NCBI GenBank assembly: GCA_963768775.1
Contig: CAVYIY010000005.1
Location: forward strand, 124,001 to 188,000
Origin: FEN-33 sp963768775
Lineage (GTDB): Archaea > Thermoplasmatota > Thermoplasmata > Methanomassiliicoccales > UBA472
Direction: 5' to 3'
Length of the DNA stretch: 64,000 bases
The notes beneath the pieces are model-generated. The model had not been told where the DNA came from, ran no database searches, and worked only from the letters and a program-made list of their open reading frames with translations. Shown here piece by piece: positions 38,395 to 48,136 of this stretch (the stretch's first letter is position 1; the number at the start of each line of letters is the position of its first letter). The position numbers were made by a program, and so were the translations under genes.

Positions 38395-39918
38395 ATGTCA
38401 CCGATACTATCAGACCCGCAACCAAGAGCGACCTCGAAGCGCATCACCATAGACCCGATCACCAGGCTGGAGGGCCACGGCAAGATCGAGATCTTCCTGA
38501 ACGACGAGGGCAACGTGGCGAACGCCTACTGGCAGGTGCCGGAGCTGAGAGGTTTCGAGAAGTTCTGCATCGGCCGGTCCGTCGACGAGCTGAACAAGAT
38601 CACCTCCAGGCTCTGCGGCGTGTGCCCCGGTGCGCACCACCTGTGCTCCACCAAGGCACTTGGACGGCGTCTACGGGCCACGCCCCCAGAGACCGCGGTG
38701 AAGCTCAGGGAGCTGTTCTACAGCGGCGCACTACGTGCACAGCCACATCGCGCACTTCTATGCACTGGCGGCCGCGGACTTCGTCCTCGGGCCAGGCGCC
38801 CCGGCGGCGAAGAGGAACATCCTCGGCGTGGTCGGACGCGGTCGGCGTGGAGGTCGGCGCCAGAGGTCATCAAGCACCGCTCCTACGCCCAGAAGATCCA
38901 GGAGATGCTCGGCGGAAAGGCCACGCACCCGGTGTGCGGCATCCCGGGCGGTATGTCCAAGCCGCATCAACGAGGACGAGACGCAAGAAGATCGAGGCCA
39001 TGGCCAAAGTCATGCGTGGAGTTCTCGCAAGTTCACCATGCAGCTCTTCGAGGACGTCGTGCTGAAGAACCAGGACTACATGAACATCATCGTCAGCAAG
39101 GACATCTTCTACAACGAGACCTACAACCTCGGGACCGTCGACAAGAACGACAAGGTCAACTTCTACGACGGAACGCAGAAGATGATCGACCCGAACGGCA
39201 AGGAGGTCGCCCGGTATACTGGAAAGGACTACCTGAAGTACATCGCCGAGCACACCCTGCCCTGGTCGCTACGAGAAGTTCTGCTACTTCAAGCCGGTCG
39301 GCTGGAAGGGACTCGTCGATGGGAAGGACTCGCGGCATCTACCGTGCCACCCCGCTCTCGCAGGCTCAACGTCTCGAAGGGCTTCACCACCCCGCTGGCG
39401 CAGGCTGAGTACGAGAAGATGAACGGCACCTTCGCGCGACCTCGGCGTCAAGGGGCCGGTACACCACACCATGGCGATGCACTGGGCCCGTGTGATCGAG
39501 CTGGTGTACGCTTCCGAGCAGCTGCTCGAGCTGGCCCAGGACCCGGAGATCACCGGCAAGGACATCAAGGGCGAAGCTGCACACCCCGGACGAAGGAGTC
39601 GGCATACTGGAGGCTCCGCGTGGAACCCTGGTGCACCACTACGCGTCGGACAAGAACGGCATCACCACCGACGTGAACCTGGTCGTGGGAACGACCAACA
39701 ACAACGCCCCGATCAACCTGAGCGTCAGGAAGGCCGCCACCGCGCTGATCAAGAACTGGCAGGTGTCCCACGGTCTGCTGAACACCGTCGAGATGGCCTA
39801 CCGCGCCTACGACCCGTGCAACAGCTGCGCCACGCACACGCTGCCTGGTCAGTCGCCTCTGGTGGTCAACATCCGCAAGGCGGACGGCAGCATGTTCCAG
39901 CAGATCAAGAACTACTAG
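38395..39918 (+). CDS. mvhA: F420-non-reducing hydrogenase large subunit MvhA, frameshifted
   Basis: Catalytic subunit with the NiFe site. The N-terminal ligand motif is RLCGVCPGAHH and the C-terminal one is DPCNSCATH, followed by 26 residues (TLPGQSPLVV...) that a maturation protease would cleave after the His. RITIDPITRLEGHGKIEIFL is the typical start. At least ten frame breaks lie between 38660 and 39600; one near 38690 looks like a missing base, the others extra bases. The stretch 39631-39918 is clean. Last gene of the operon; no maturation protease gene is in the window. Confidence 0.88.
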
Positions 39919-39958
39919 AAACCCCTTCTAATCCCTTTCATTTTTCCATTTTTCGAAT

Positions 39959-40732
39959 CTAATGCTGATAGCGCTTCGGCCTCTCCACCCTCAGGCTCCT
40001 TACCGTCCCCAGGTTGATGCCGTCCAGGAGGTACACCTGCGCCCCCTCGACGTCGATCATCCCCTGGGTGAACAGTGGGCCGAGCAGCTTGCCGCCCTCC
40101 AGGTTGACCGGGCTCCCTTTGATGGTCGGGTTGAGCGAGGGCATGACGATTATCTCCTCCGGGAGATCGGTGTAGCGCTCCCTCGCATTCTCGTTGAACT
40201 TCGCCCGGAGCCAGCAGCGCTCGGTCATGATGTTGCCGACGCCATCCTTAAACAGCACCGCTGGGTGGTTGTGGGCCATCACCAAGGTCTTGCTGGCCAT
40301 GACCTCGAAGGAGGGCCAGACGTGGCCATGGACGAAGCCTACCTCCTCGGTGGCGAAGCCGGAAGGCGAATGGATGTGGACGCCCTCGAAGGCGATGTCC
40401 TCGATCCCGACGTCGTGGTTGCCCTTGACGACGTCGATCTCGGAGAAGACGTTCTTCAAGGCGTGGAAGAACCGCGGCAGCTCGGAATGCTCCTGTTCGC
40501 TGGTGCCGGGAACCTGATGCTTAACGTCCCCTAGGAGGATCAGCCGTTCGCTGCCCTCTGCCAGGGCGATCAGCTCCCTTTCCATCCTTATCGTCTGGCT
40601 GGGAACGATGATGCCCTTCGACTGCATCTCGTCCTCCAGTCCGATGTGGAGGTCACCGGCACAGAGGATCGACCCTCCGTCCAGTATGCGCAGTGCGGGA
40701 TGGTCGACCACGGGCGAGGCTCTCAAGGACAT
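39959..40732 (-). CDS. Archaeal metallophosphoesterase (SbcD-related)
   Basis: Calcineurin-like phosphoesterase of 257 residues belonging to the archaeal SbcD-related group. Metal-binding motifs are AGDLHIGLE (residues 24-32), LGDVKHQVP, KGNHDVG and VHGHVW with MAHNHPA. Substrate unknown; members are predicted phosphohydrolases acting on nucleic acids or nucleotides. It converges on mvhA with a 40-bp gap that contains no clear terminator. It is the first of three phosphoesterases of this superfamily within 7 kb. Confidence 0.85.
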   Translation of the reverse strand: MSLRASPVVDHPALRILDGGSILCAGDLHIGLEDEMQSKGIIVPSQTIRMERELIALAEGSERLILLGDVKHQVPGTSEQEHSELPRFFHALKNVFSEIDVVKGNHDVGIEDIAFEGVHIHSPSGFATEEVGFVHGHVWPSFEVMASKTLVMAHNHPAVLFKDGVGNIMTERCWLRAKFNENARERYTDLPEEIIVMPSLNPTIKGSPVNLEGGKLLGPLFTQGMIDVEGAQVYLLDGINLGTVRSLRVERPKRYQH

Positions 40733-40784
40733 GTTACCGGATAGCCAAACCCGACCCTAGGGAAAAAGGATTACGGTTGAAAGT

Positions 40785-41462
40785 TCAGATGCCGCTGTAG
40801 AGCCGCATGGAAAGGAAAGAAGGTAGGCCACTCTCCCGCATCGCCTCCGCCACCGCATCGATATCGTATGCCAGCCTCTTCACCTCGAAGCGGCGCAGCC
40901 TGTGGTCGTAGATGACCAGGCTCGCCCTGGGATCGCCGTCCCTGGGCTGTCCGACCGAGCCCGGGTTGACGATCGTTCCCTGATCCAGGCTCTTGACAAA
41001 GGGGACGTGCGTATGCCCCAGCACGAGAAAATCACATTTGGCCAATTCCAGCAATCCCTCGTCCGCGTCCTCCTCCGGCACGTACTCGTCGGGGTTCCGC
41101 GGCGACCCGTGGAAGATGGCGATCTTCAAGCCGTTCCAGAAGAAGGATTGATGGGCATTGAGCCGGGAGAGGTAGTCCTGGCCCTCCTGCTTGAGATTCT
41201 CAATGGTCCACCAGATGGCATCCTGGGCCTGGATGTTCATATTACTGGAGTCGTGGCTGAGCACCGCCCGATCATGATTCCCCTTTATGCTGGTGATCTC
41301 TATCTTCCCCAGCCGCTCGATGACCTCGTTCGGATGAGGGCCATAACCGACGATGTCCCCGGCGCACAGTATCCGGTCGACTCCTTCCTTCTCGATCTGC
41401 TCCAGCACGACTTCGAGGGCCGGCAGGTTCGAATGGATGTCCGATATGATAGCCAAACGCAC
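40785..41462 (-). CDS. YfcE/MJ0936-like phosphodiesterase
   Basis: Metallophosphoesterase of 225 residues. ISDIHSNLPAL, CAGDIVGYGP, KGNHDRAV, FHGSP and LGHTHVPF carry the two-metal site, and NPGSVGQPRDGDPRASLVIY is the family C-terminal signature. Family members hydrolyse phosphodiester bonds of unknown natural substrates. It lies 20 bp downstream of nnr and may share its transcript. Confidence 0.85.
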   Translation of the reverse strand: MRLAIISDIHSNLPALEVVLEQIEKEGVDRILCAGDIVGYGPHPNEVIERLGKIEITSIKGNHDRAVLSHDSSNMNIQAQDAIWWTIENLKQEGQDYLSRLNAHQSFFWNGLKIAIFHGSPRNPDEYVPEEDADEGLLELAKCDFLVLGHTHVPFVKSLDQGTIVNPGSVGQPRDGDPRASLVIYDHRLRRFEVKRLAYDIDAVAEAMRESGLPSFLSMRLYSGI

Positions 41463-41482
41463 GCCCTTTCAATCATTTCGGA

Positions 41483-42913
41483 CTACAAATACCTATCAAG
41501 CTGTTGCTTGAGCACGAGCGGAACGCAGTCGATTACGTCCGTGGCGAGCAGGCTGAAGCCGAGGGTCTGGTATGCCAGGTCGCCCGCAGCGCCGTTGACG
41601 AACGCGGCGATCCTAGCGGCGTCGAACGGCGCCACCCCGCGGGAAAGCAGACCGGCCACCTCGCCGGCCAGCACGTCCCCGGTGCCTCCGACGCTCATGC
41701 CAGCGTTGCCGGTCCGATTCAGCTTGCAGCGCCGGCCGTCGGCGACCACGTCAATCCGGCCCTTGAGCAATATGGTGAAGCCGATCGCTTCGGCTAGCTC
41801 CATGGCCGGCCTCCTCCGCTCCTCATAATCCGCCGGCAGTTTTCCTCCGCTCAGGGTCATGAACTCGCCAGCATGAGGCGTGATGACCCCAATCTTGCCG
41901 GCGAGCACGCTCCTGTCCTTGGCGACGGCGGTGATCGCGTCGGCATCGATGACCAGGGGTTTGTCGCACCCCTTCACGATTGCCCTTATGGCCTGCAAGG
42001 TCTCCTCCTCGTTTCCCAGGCCCGGGCCGATGAGGAGCGCCTCCACGTTCTTGATCAGCTCCAGCACTTGCGAGACGTCCTTCTCGGTCAGGACGTCGCC
42101 GCTCAGTTCATGGACGATGAAGTTGGGCGAATAGCCAGCTATCGGAAGGTAGGAGCGAGCGGGAGTGGCGATACGCACTAGGTCGACCTTGATGCGATAC
42201 GCGCCGAAGCCAGCCAGGGCGGGCGCGCCTGTATAAGGTCCCCCGCCGACGACTAGGACGCGTCCGTTCATCCCCTTGTGGGAATCGGGAGAGGGTATGG
42301 GATAGTGCACGAACTCCCCCGGCCCGATGTACTTTGCCGCGTCAAGCGGGATCCCGATGTCCGCGATCACGATCTCGCCGGAATTGTCCTTGCTCATGCC
42401 CTCTTTCACGTCGTGGAAGGTCACGGTGACCGTCGGCCGCACCATCTTGTCCGTTCCCAGGCCCGAAGGCACATCCACCGCCACTATCGGCCTGGAGGAA
42501 TGGTTGATTCGGTCGATCAAGTTCGAATAGGGCTCGGCCAGATGGCCCTTGGTCCCGGTGCCCAGGAGCGCGTCTATGATCACGTCAAAATCGGATAGAT
42601 CCTTGCCGGCATCGATCACTAGATCCTTGATCACCAGGAACGCATCCTTTGCGATGGCGGTCTTGATCTCGGCGGCCGGCCTGGCCAGAAGCACGCTCAC
42701 CTTGTTGTCCCTCTTGAGATAACGGGCCACCACGAATCCATCTCCGCCGTTGTTGCCAGTGCCGCACAGCACCGCTATGCGCTTGTGCTCCCCGAAGCGG
42801 TCGGAGACGGTCTTTGCCACGGCTCTCCCCGCATTCTCCATCAACAGTGCTGTGGGCACGCCAAGAGATTCTGCGTTGATGTCCAGGATGCGGAATTCAG
42901 AATAGGGGAGCAT
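41483..42913 (-). CDS. nnr: Bifunctional NAD(P)H-hydrate repair enzyme
   Basis: Repairs damaged NAD(P)H hydrates. The N-terminal YjeF_N epimerase domain (residues 1-200) has CGTGNNGGDGFVVARYL and DALLGTGTKG. The C-terminal ribokinase-like dehydratase domain (220-476) has GPGLGNEEET, VIDADAI, TPHAGEF and the catalytic GGTGDVLAG. Full length of 476 residues agrees with archaeal fusions. Divergent from the DUF211 gene. Confidence 0.93.
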   Translation of the reverse strand: MLPYSEFRILDINAESLGVPTALLMENAGRAVAKTVSDRFGEHKRIAVLCGTGNNGGDGFVVARYLKRDNKVSVLLARPAAEIKTAIAKDAFLVIKDLVIDAGKDLSDFDVIIDALLGTGTKGHLAEPYSNLIDRINHSSRPIVAVDVPSGLGTDKMVRPTVTVTFHDVKEGMSKDNSGEIVIADIGIPLDAAKYIGPGEFVHYPIPSPDSHKGMNGRVLVVGGGPYTGAPALAGFGAYRIKVDLVRIATPARSYLPIAGYSPNFIVHELSGDVLTEKDVSQVLELIKNVEALLIGPGLGNEEETLQAIRAIVKGCDKPLVIDADAITAVAKDRSVLAGKIGVITPHAGEFMTLSGGKLPADYEERRRPAMELAEAIGFTILLKGRIDVVADGRRCKLNRTGNAGMSVGGTGDVLAGEVAGLLSRGVAPFDAARIAAFVNGAAGDLAYQTLGFSLLATDVIDCVPLVLKQQLDRYL

Positions 42914-43009
42914 AGGTCAAAATCAGCCCTGCTAGTGAATAATGGTTTGCTTTCCTGCGAGCGCAAACGTTATTATTCGCATTGCATTCTAAATACCGGA
43001 AAGAGAACG

Positions 43010-43300
43010 ATGACAGAAATACGCAGATTGGTGCTGGATGTGCTCAAGCCGCATCACCCCACCATCGTGGAGCTCGCACGGAAGCTGAGCGTCCTTGAAG
43101 GGGTGTCCGGCGTGAATTGCACGCTTGAGGAAGTGGACCAGGAGACCGAGAGCATTAAGATCACGATCGAAGGGAGCGCGCTGGACTTCGAGGCCATCGA
43201 GTCCGCGATTTCGGAGACTGGCGCGGTCATCCATTCGGTCGACAGCGTTTCCGCGGGCAAGAAGATGGTCGACGAAGTGGAGACGCCTCAGGACCGCTGA
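43010..43300 (+). CDS. DUF211 family protein
   Basis: A 96-residue archaeal protein of unknown function. RRLVLDVLKPHHPTIVELAR and GVSGVNCTLEEVDQETESIK with GAVIHSVDSVSAG are typical of DUF211, which has a ferredoxin-like fold. ATG 43010 is the first codon after an AT-rich upstream stretch. Its last 13 bases overlap the end of the convergent SRP19 gene. Confidence 0.88.
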   Translation: MTEIRRLVLDVLKPHHPTIVELARKLSVLEGVSGVNCTLEEVDQETESIKITIEGSALDFEAIESAISETGAVIHSVDSVSAGKKMVDEVETPQDR

Positions 43301-43575
43301 GAGCGCACCATTATCTCCCCGACCTTGACTAGAAGTTGACCTTTGGGGATTGTGATGGGCACCAGAGCGCGCCCTTTCTTCAGGTGCCATTCGCCTGGGT
43401 AGGACTTCTCCTCTTCCAGAGTGAATTCGATGCCGAGCTTCGTCAGAGCCTTGGACAGCATTTCCAGGCTGGGGTCGGGCACGGCGAGCTTCTTGCTGAC
43501 CTTGCGGCCTTGGGCTCGGGTGAGATTGGTATCAAAATACTCAGGCCAGAGCACCCAAGACTTCTCAGTGTCCAT
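43288..43575 (-). CDS. srp19: Signal recognition particle subunit SRP19
   Basis: Binds 7S RNA helices 6 and 8 and prepares it for SRP54. The 95-residue protein has WVLWPEYFDTNLTRAQGRKV, VPDPSLEMLSKALTKLGIEF and a basic C-terminal part, all SRP19 features. ATG 43575 has GGTGATC upstream. It lies 42 bp downstream of S8e and is probably in the same operon. Confidence 0.92.
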   Translation of the reverse strand: MDTEKSWVLWPEYFDTNLTRAQGRKVSKKLAVPDPSLEMLSKALTKLGIEFTLEEEKSYPGEWHLKKGRALVPITIPKGQLLVKVGEIMVRSQRS

Positions 43576-43617
43576 TTCGATCACCGAGTTACGGGTTTAG
43601 CGGGTGGGCGAAGTCGC

Positions 43618-43999
43618 TCACTTCACCAATACCGCGTTGATCGCTCCATCTTGGCCCGGTCTGGAGGTCACCTTTGCCATGCCGAGATCGGTCTGGATAA
43701 TGGCGCCCTTGTTGATGATGTTGCGCTGCACGTAGTTTGAGTTGGCCGAGTTCTCCTTGACGGTGACGATCTTGACCTTCTGGGTCTTCTTGGTCGTCGG
43801 GTCCATCACGTTGGCGTAGATGGCCTTCAAGCATCCTGACCTTGGAGTTGCCACCGCGAACGCGGTACTTCTGCAGTCGGGTCTCGCCCAGATATGTGTA
43901 TTGAGCGTCCCGGCCGATCTCGAAGCGACGCTTCTTTCTTGATAGGCGCAGCCTTCCGCCCGAAGGCTTGCGTCGTGATTTGCCCTGCCACAATGACAT
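43618..43999 (-). CDS. rps8e: 30S ribosomal protein S8e, one frameshift
   Basis: Small-subunit ribosomal protein. SLWQGKSRRKPSGGRLRLSR and KRRFEIGRDAQYTYLGETR mark the N-terminal half. One extra base near 43830 shifts the frame; the rest is AIYANVMDPTTKKTQKVKIV to VLVK before TGA 43618. ATG 43999. As an essential single-copy gene it supports a sequence error at that site. Confidence 0.93.
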
Positions 44000-44108
44000 A
44001 GTTATCCTCTTGGCAAAAATGGAGCATGGTATAAATATGTTTCCGACAGCGGGTTATGTTCTGTCTTGGGGGAAAGGCTTATGAGTGTGCTTTTCATTTG
44101 CCTCACAT

Positions 44109-44645
44109 ATGGATTGGACGATTCTCTTAGAGATTCTATTGCCTTTAGGGATAGTAGGGGTGGCGTTCGTGGTTAGAAGTCACCCAAGAATTGATGTAAA
44201 GCTAGAATCCGAAAAGCTCGAAGGATTCGAGCATCTGCACTCCCTGAATCGGAAGATATTGCATCTCAAACGGCTGAAGGGCTCTGAAGTAGCCAACCCT
44301 CGAATCTACATCTATGTAAAAACGAAAGAGGACATTTCAAGCTACCATATTAGTGAATTTATCCATGATGACATAGAGGGAAATATCGGGACGGGATTGG
44401 ATATTGCTATACCATTTCCAGTAGATTTAATCACAAATGCAGAACAAATCGCAATAGCCTATCATTATTCCAATGCCTATTTTCCGTGGAGGTCAAGAAC
44501 CGTTGCGATTTACCGATTGGGAGAGAGGAATGGATTGTTGAAAGAGCGAACAAGTTACCACCAGTTTCTTGGTTTCCGTTCACAAGGCATTATAGAGAAA
44601 GAGATGAAACGGAGAAGAATCCAATGGCTGAACACATCGAAATAA
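44109..44645 (+). CDS. Hypothetical membrane-anchored protein beside a transposase
   Basis: A 178-residue protein I do not recognise. Residues 1-22 (MDWTILLEILLPLGIVGVAF) form one membrane segment; the remainder is soluble. The region is AT-rich like the following transposase and unlike the flanking ribosomal genes. The reading frame of the transposase is also open and natural-looking from about 44490 (WIVERANKLPPVSWFPFTRH), so the true C-terminus may lie in that frame after a shift. It may be cargo of the insertion sequence. Confidence 0.45.
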   Translation: MDWTILLEILLPLGIVGVAFVVRSHPRIDVKLESEKLEGFEHLHSLNRKILHLKRLKGSEVANPRIYIYVKTKEDISSYHISEFIHDDIEGNIGTGLDIAIPFPVDLITNAEQIAIAYHYSNAYFPWRSRTVAIYRLGERNGLLKERTSYHQFLGFRSQGIIEKEMKRRRIQWLNTSK

Positions 44646-45556
44646 CAACCACGGAGCGCACAATCGCCTGCCGTCATTGCGGTTCAACGGATGTCAGCAA
44701 GGATGGCAAATACAAGGATGCACAGTACTACATTTGCAAAGATTGCGAGAGCAAATTCTCAGGTAAGGATTGCTATCCCAAGATGAAATACCCCAAAGAG
44801 GCCAATGTCAGAGCATTGACTTACTACTACAATGGAATGTCGTACAAGGCTATCAATCACACGCTCAGCGACATAAGCAAGATATCGCCGAGCAAATCAA
44901 CAATATGGAATTGGGTGATTAAGTACTCCAAACTGACCAACCGATATGTTCTCACACTGAAACCCCATCTATCGGACAAATGGATTGCTGATGAGACGGT
45001 AATAGACATCTGGGGTGAGCATTACTGGTTCTGGGACATAATAGACACTGAAACCAGATTCCTCATCGCATCTCACCTTTCAAGAACACGGACTGAGAGA
45101 GATGCGACTAAACTATTCCAAATGGCAAAGTTGCGGAGCAAATACAGACCTGCCATAATTATCACGGATAAATTGGGGCAGTACAACAAGGCATTCAGAA
45201 AAGTGTTTTATTCGAGTACACCAAGCCATAAGGCATTCCATCTGACCTCAGAGGGATTCCAATCGCCTACGAATACCAATCTCATAGAGAGGTTCCACGG
45301 TACACTCAAACAACGGACGAAAGTTATGAGAGACTTGAAAGAAAAAAATAGTGCCAGGATTGTTCTCGATGGCTATGTCACGCATTACAACTTCTTCATG
45401 GAGCATCAATATCTGGAAGGATTAACCCCTGCCGTGGCGGGTGGCATAGGCGGGGATTTGCATAATTGGGGAGACATGATAGACCAGGCTCTCAATGCAC
45501 CCATTGAGAACCCCCAAATAACTCTCGAATGGGAGGAAGAATATCGTGTGGAATGA
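44624..45556 (+). CDS. DDE transposase, IS6-like (COG3316)
   Basis: Transposase of 310 residues. The N-terminal zinc ribbon (CRHCGSTDVSKDGK, CKDC) is followed by a helix-turn-helix (YYYNGMSYKAINHTLSD) and a DDE domain: first Asp in WIADETVIDIWGEHYWFWDI, second in IIITDKLGQYNKAF, Glu in NLIERFHGTLKQRTKVM. I take ATG 44624. I could not find convincing terminal inverted repeats, so the element ends are unknown. Lower GC content than the neighbours indicates recent arrival. Confidence 0.85.
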   Translation: MAEHIEITTTERTIACRHCGSTDVSKDGKYKDAQYYICKDCESKFSGKDCYPKMKYPKEANVRALTYYYNGMSYKAINHTLSDISKISPSKSTIWNWVIKYSKLTNRYVLTLKPHLSDKWIADETVIDIWGEHYWFWDIIDTETRFLIASHLSRTRTERDATKLFQMAKLRSKYRPAIIITDKLGQYNKAFRKVFYSSTPSHKAFHLTSEGFQSPTNTNLIERFHGTLKQRTKVMRDLKEKNSARIVLDGYVTHYNFFMEHQYLEGLTPAVAGGIGGDLHNWGDMIDQALNAPIENPQITLEWEEEYRVE

Positions 45557-45754
45557 GGGGGTCTGACGGGGTGCCAGAATCGACTATTTCCACCAAGACC
45601 GAACGCAACCCCGACAGCGAAGGCGAGAGTGCAATGTATGCTGGCGAAATAGCTATGCCCTCGAGCTCCACCCTCCAAACCCTTACCCTCTTATTTTCTT
45701 TGTGGAGTCGGGTGAGGACCGGGCCATGGCCGACTAGGTCGAAAAAAGTGATTC

Positions 45755-46367
45755 ATGCAAACAGAGGTATCGAATAGCGTGAGGTCGGATATCCTGAACG
45801 TTGGGTATCGGTCGGTAAACTGCTATCTTCTAATGACAGATAAGCCAAGAATGCTGATCGATGTGGGCTGGCCGGGCGGGATGCCAGAGCTCAAGAGGAG
45901 CATGGCCTTGCATGGCAGGCCGGTCAAGGAGGTTTCCCATGTCCTTATGACCCATTACCACATCGACCATGCTGGCATCGCCCAGGAGCTGAAGGACAAG
46001 GGTGCGAAGCTCATCGTCATGGAGAACCAGAAGAGTCACCTAGACGACCTCAAGAAGTACCTGCATCCGCCCGAGGTCTTCCATGAGATAAGGAAGGATG
46101 GCAACATCCACCTTAGATTCGAAGAAAGCCGAGCCTTCCTGGAGGGGATGGGAATCCTCGGCGAGATAATTCCAACCCTGGGTCATAGTCCTGACCATGT
46201 CACTCTGGTGCTCGATGAGGGCATCGCCTTCACCGGAGATCTTCCGCCTGAGAACGCCGCGGAGGAAGGCAACGGATGCCTACAGGGACTGGAATAGGCT
46301 GCGGCCGATGAAGGTCAAACGGATCTTCCCGGTGCACGGGAATTACGATTCTATCTTGGGAAACTGA
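45755..46367 (+). CDS. Metallo-beta-lactamase fold hydrolase, one frameshift
   Basis: Zinc hydrolase of about 203 residues. THYHIDHAG is the HxHxDH motif, TLGHSPDHV the third metal ligand, and FTGDLPPE the Asp ligand. An extra base near 46266 breaks the frame; the corrected end is DAYRDWNRLRPMKVKRIFPV followed by HGNYDSILGN with TGA 46367, which supplies the last His ligand. Reaction unknown (glyoxalase II-like or similar). Confidence 0.82.
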
Positions 46368-46405
46368 GGGCTGGATGGCGAGAACCACATATTCCTCAAA
46401 TATGC

Positions 46406-47053
46406 TCAGAGGTCAGGCACCGGATCCAGCAAGATGCCGCGCACTCGATCGTCCACTTCCAAAAGCGCGGAGAGGCCGTTCTTGGCCGCCCCCGGATTCA
46501 TGAACAGGATGCCATTCTTCTCAATGATGCCCCGGTTCTCGTGGATATGTCCGGAGATGACTGCAGATGGCCTGAACTCATTGACTAGCCTCAGGATCGC
46601 CGTGCTTCCAGCATGCCTTCGAGTGGCTGTAAAATCGTTATAGGAATAGGGCGGGCAATGGGTGATTAGTACCATATCCGGCTCCATTATCGGGCGAAGT
46701 CCATTGAGTATCTCGTCCTCTGGCATCTCGAATGGAGTATTGAAGATGGATATGTTCGCTCCGCCCCAGCCTCCGAAGGTCCGTCCACCGATCTTAGTCT
46801 TCTTACCGTGAAGGCAGGTGGCATGCTTCTCGATCTCTTCGATCGTCCCATAAGGGTCGCAGTTGCCCGGAACCGCGTAGGACGGTCGCTCCAATTTGCT
46901 GAGGAATTCATCGGCCCATGAGGTCGGACCGAAGTGGGTGATGTCTCCTAGCACAAGGAAACCGTCCACCTCGTGCTCCCTGGCCAGATCGTTCGCCCAG
47001 TCGATCACCCTCTCCCGGCAATGGATATCGGAGAGAACCAGGAACTTCGTCAT
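46406..47053 (-). CDS. Metallophosphoesterase
   Basis: Calcineurin-like hydrolase of 215 residues. LSDIHCRE, VLGDITHFGP, PGNCDPYG, THCPPYSYND and SGHIHENRG bind the metals. In place of GNHD it has GNCD, seen in a subset of archaeal members. The C-terminus MNPGAAKNG resembles the YfcE group. Substrate unknown. It ends 39 bp from the convergent beta-lactamase-fold gene. Confidence 0.85.
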   Translation of the reverse strand: MTKFLVLSDIHCRERVIDWANDLAREHEVDGFLVLGDITHFGPTSWADEFLSKLERPSYAVPGNCDPYGTIEEIEKHATCLHGKKTKIGGRTFGGWGGANISIFNTPFEMPEDEILNGLRPIMEPDMVLITHCPPYSYNDFTATRRHAGSTAILRLVNEFRPSAVISGHIHENRGIIEKNGILFMNPGAAKNGLSALLEVDDRVRGILLDPVPDL

Positions 47054-47099
47054 CTACTGGACATGAAGGCACACTCTTTCATTAGAGCCTGCCGGTCCT

Positions 47100-48018
47100 C
47101 TAGAACGTGATCCCGAAGCTGAGGTTCTGGAAGACGAGCAGGTAGGTCAGAAGGTAGCCGATTATCGCCCCGCCGTTCAGCAACGGCAGCCCGGCCTGCG
47201 GGTTGCCTTTCAAGACGTAGCGCATCAAGCGCGAAGAAGCCGATTGTCGATCCGGCCACGGTCCCAATGGCCACCAGGAGGTTCGCCCCCTGGACGAATG
47301 CCGAGGCGCCGGGAAGGAAGACCGCCGCCGACACCGCCAGTATCGAAGGGATGACCGCATCCCCCACGCCCATGAACATGGCCTCCCTTTCCTCCGGAGG
47401 CTCCGAGGCTATGTGCTTGTTCTCCAGCTGCGACATGGAGAAGTCCTTCTTCTTGGGAATGACGAAGACAACCGGCAATTTGAGGGGGACTACCCCTTCC
47501 GCCAAAGCGATCATGTGCTTCGTCTTGTAGACCGATATGGCGTCATAGATCGCCAGGATGACCAGCAGGATGAGGACCGGCAGGATGCTCAGCGAGAGGC
47601 CGAGCAGGATCGCCGCCCCGATACCGATGATGAAGCCGATAGTATTCACCACGTACCATTCCGGCTTGAAGAGGAGCAGCCCGATCAGGACCAGGGCTAT
47701 GGCGATGGAGCCATAGACCGCGAAGTCCAGGTTGGGGATTATCTGGTAGAGGATCGGAAGCATGACGACGAACGTCGTCGTTCCCACGGCAACCACGAAT
47801 ATCCCCTTGATTATCTTGCCCAGCCCGTTTTTGATCAATACCAGCATCAGTCCAGTCATCGCGAGGAGCATCACGACGTAGATGATCGGGTTCGTTGGGT
47901 CGTTCGCGTTCGGGAATGCCTGATAATCGGATGGGTATAATGGCACCAAAGCCAGGGCGACCAACTGCATCCCCACGAATATGATGAACATCAGCACTAT
48001 CGGAAGCTTCTCTTTCAT
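47100..48018 (-). CDS. Presenilin/SPP-like intramembrane aspartyl protease (A22), one frameshift
   Basis: Polytopic membrane protease with about nine helices. The two catalytic motifs are AIYDAISVYKTKHM (YD) and FMGVGDAVIPSILA (GxGD). An extra base near 47225 breaks the frame; the correct end reads MRYVLKGNPQAGLPLLNGGA to SFGITF, with the PAL-like motif appearing as AGLPLL. A soluble loop of about 30 residues lies between the two catalytic helices. Archaeal homologues can cleave membrane-embedded signal peptides; native substrates are unknown. Confidence 0.85.
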
Positions 48019-48136
48019 CCAGGATTCTGATGGAGCGATCGCTAGATAAGCATATCCAATCCAGCTAGCATGTTACATTATTCGGAATCGCTGGAAAGGT
48101 AGTTTCATCAGGCAGATTCGACATATGAAGCATTCC

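Noticed and set aside
44030..45760. Terminal inverted repeats of the IS6-like element
   Set aside because: I compared the flanks by eye and found no convincing matching ends, so the element borders are not annotated.
46290..46300. TAG in the beta-lactamase-fold gene as a recoded codon
   Set aside because: The downstream frame after TAG lacks the family C-terminus; the +1 frame supplies it, including the last His ligand.
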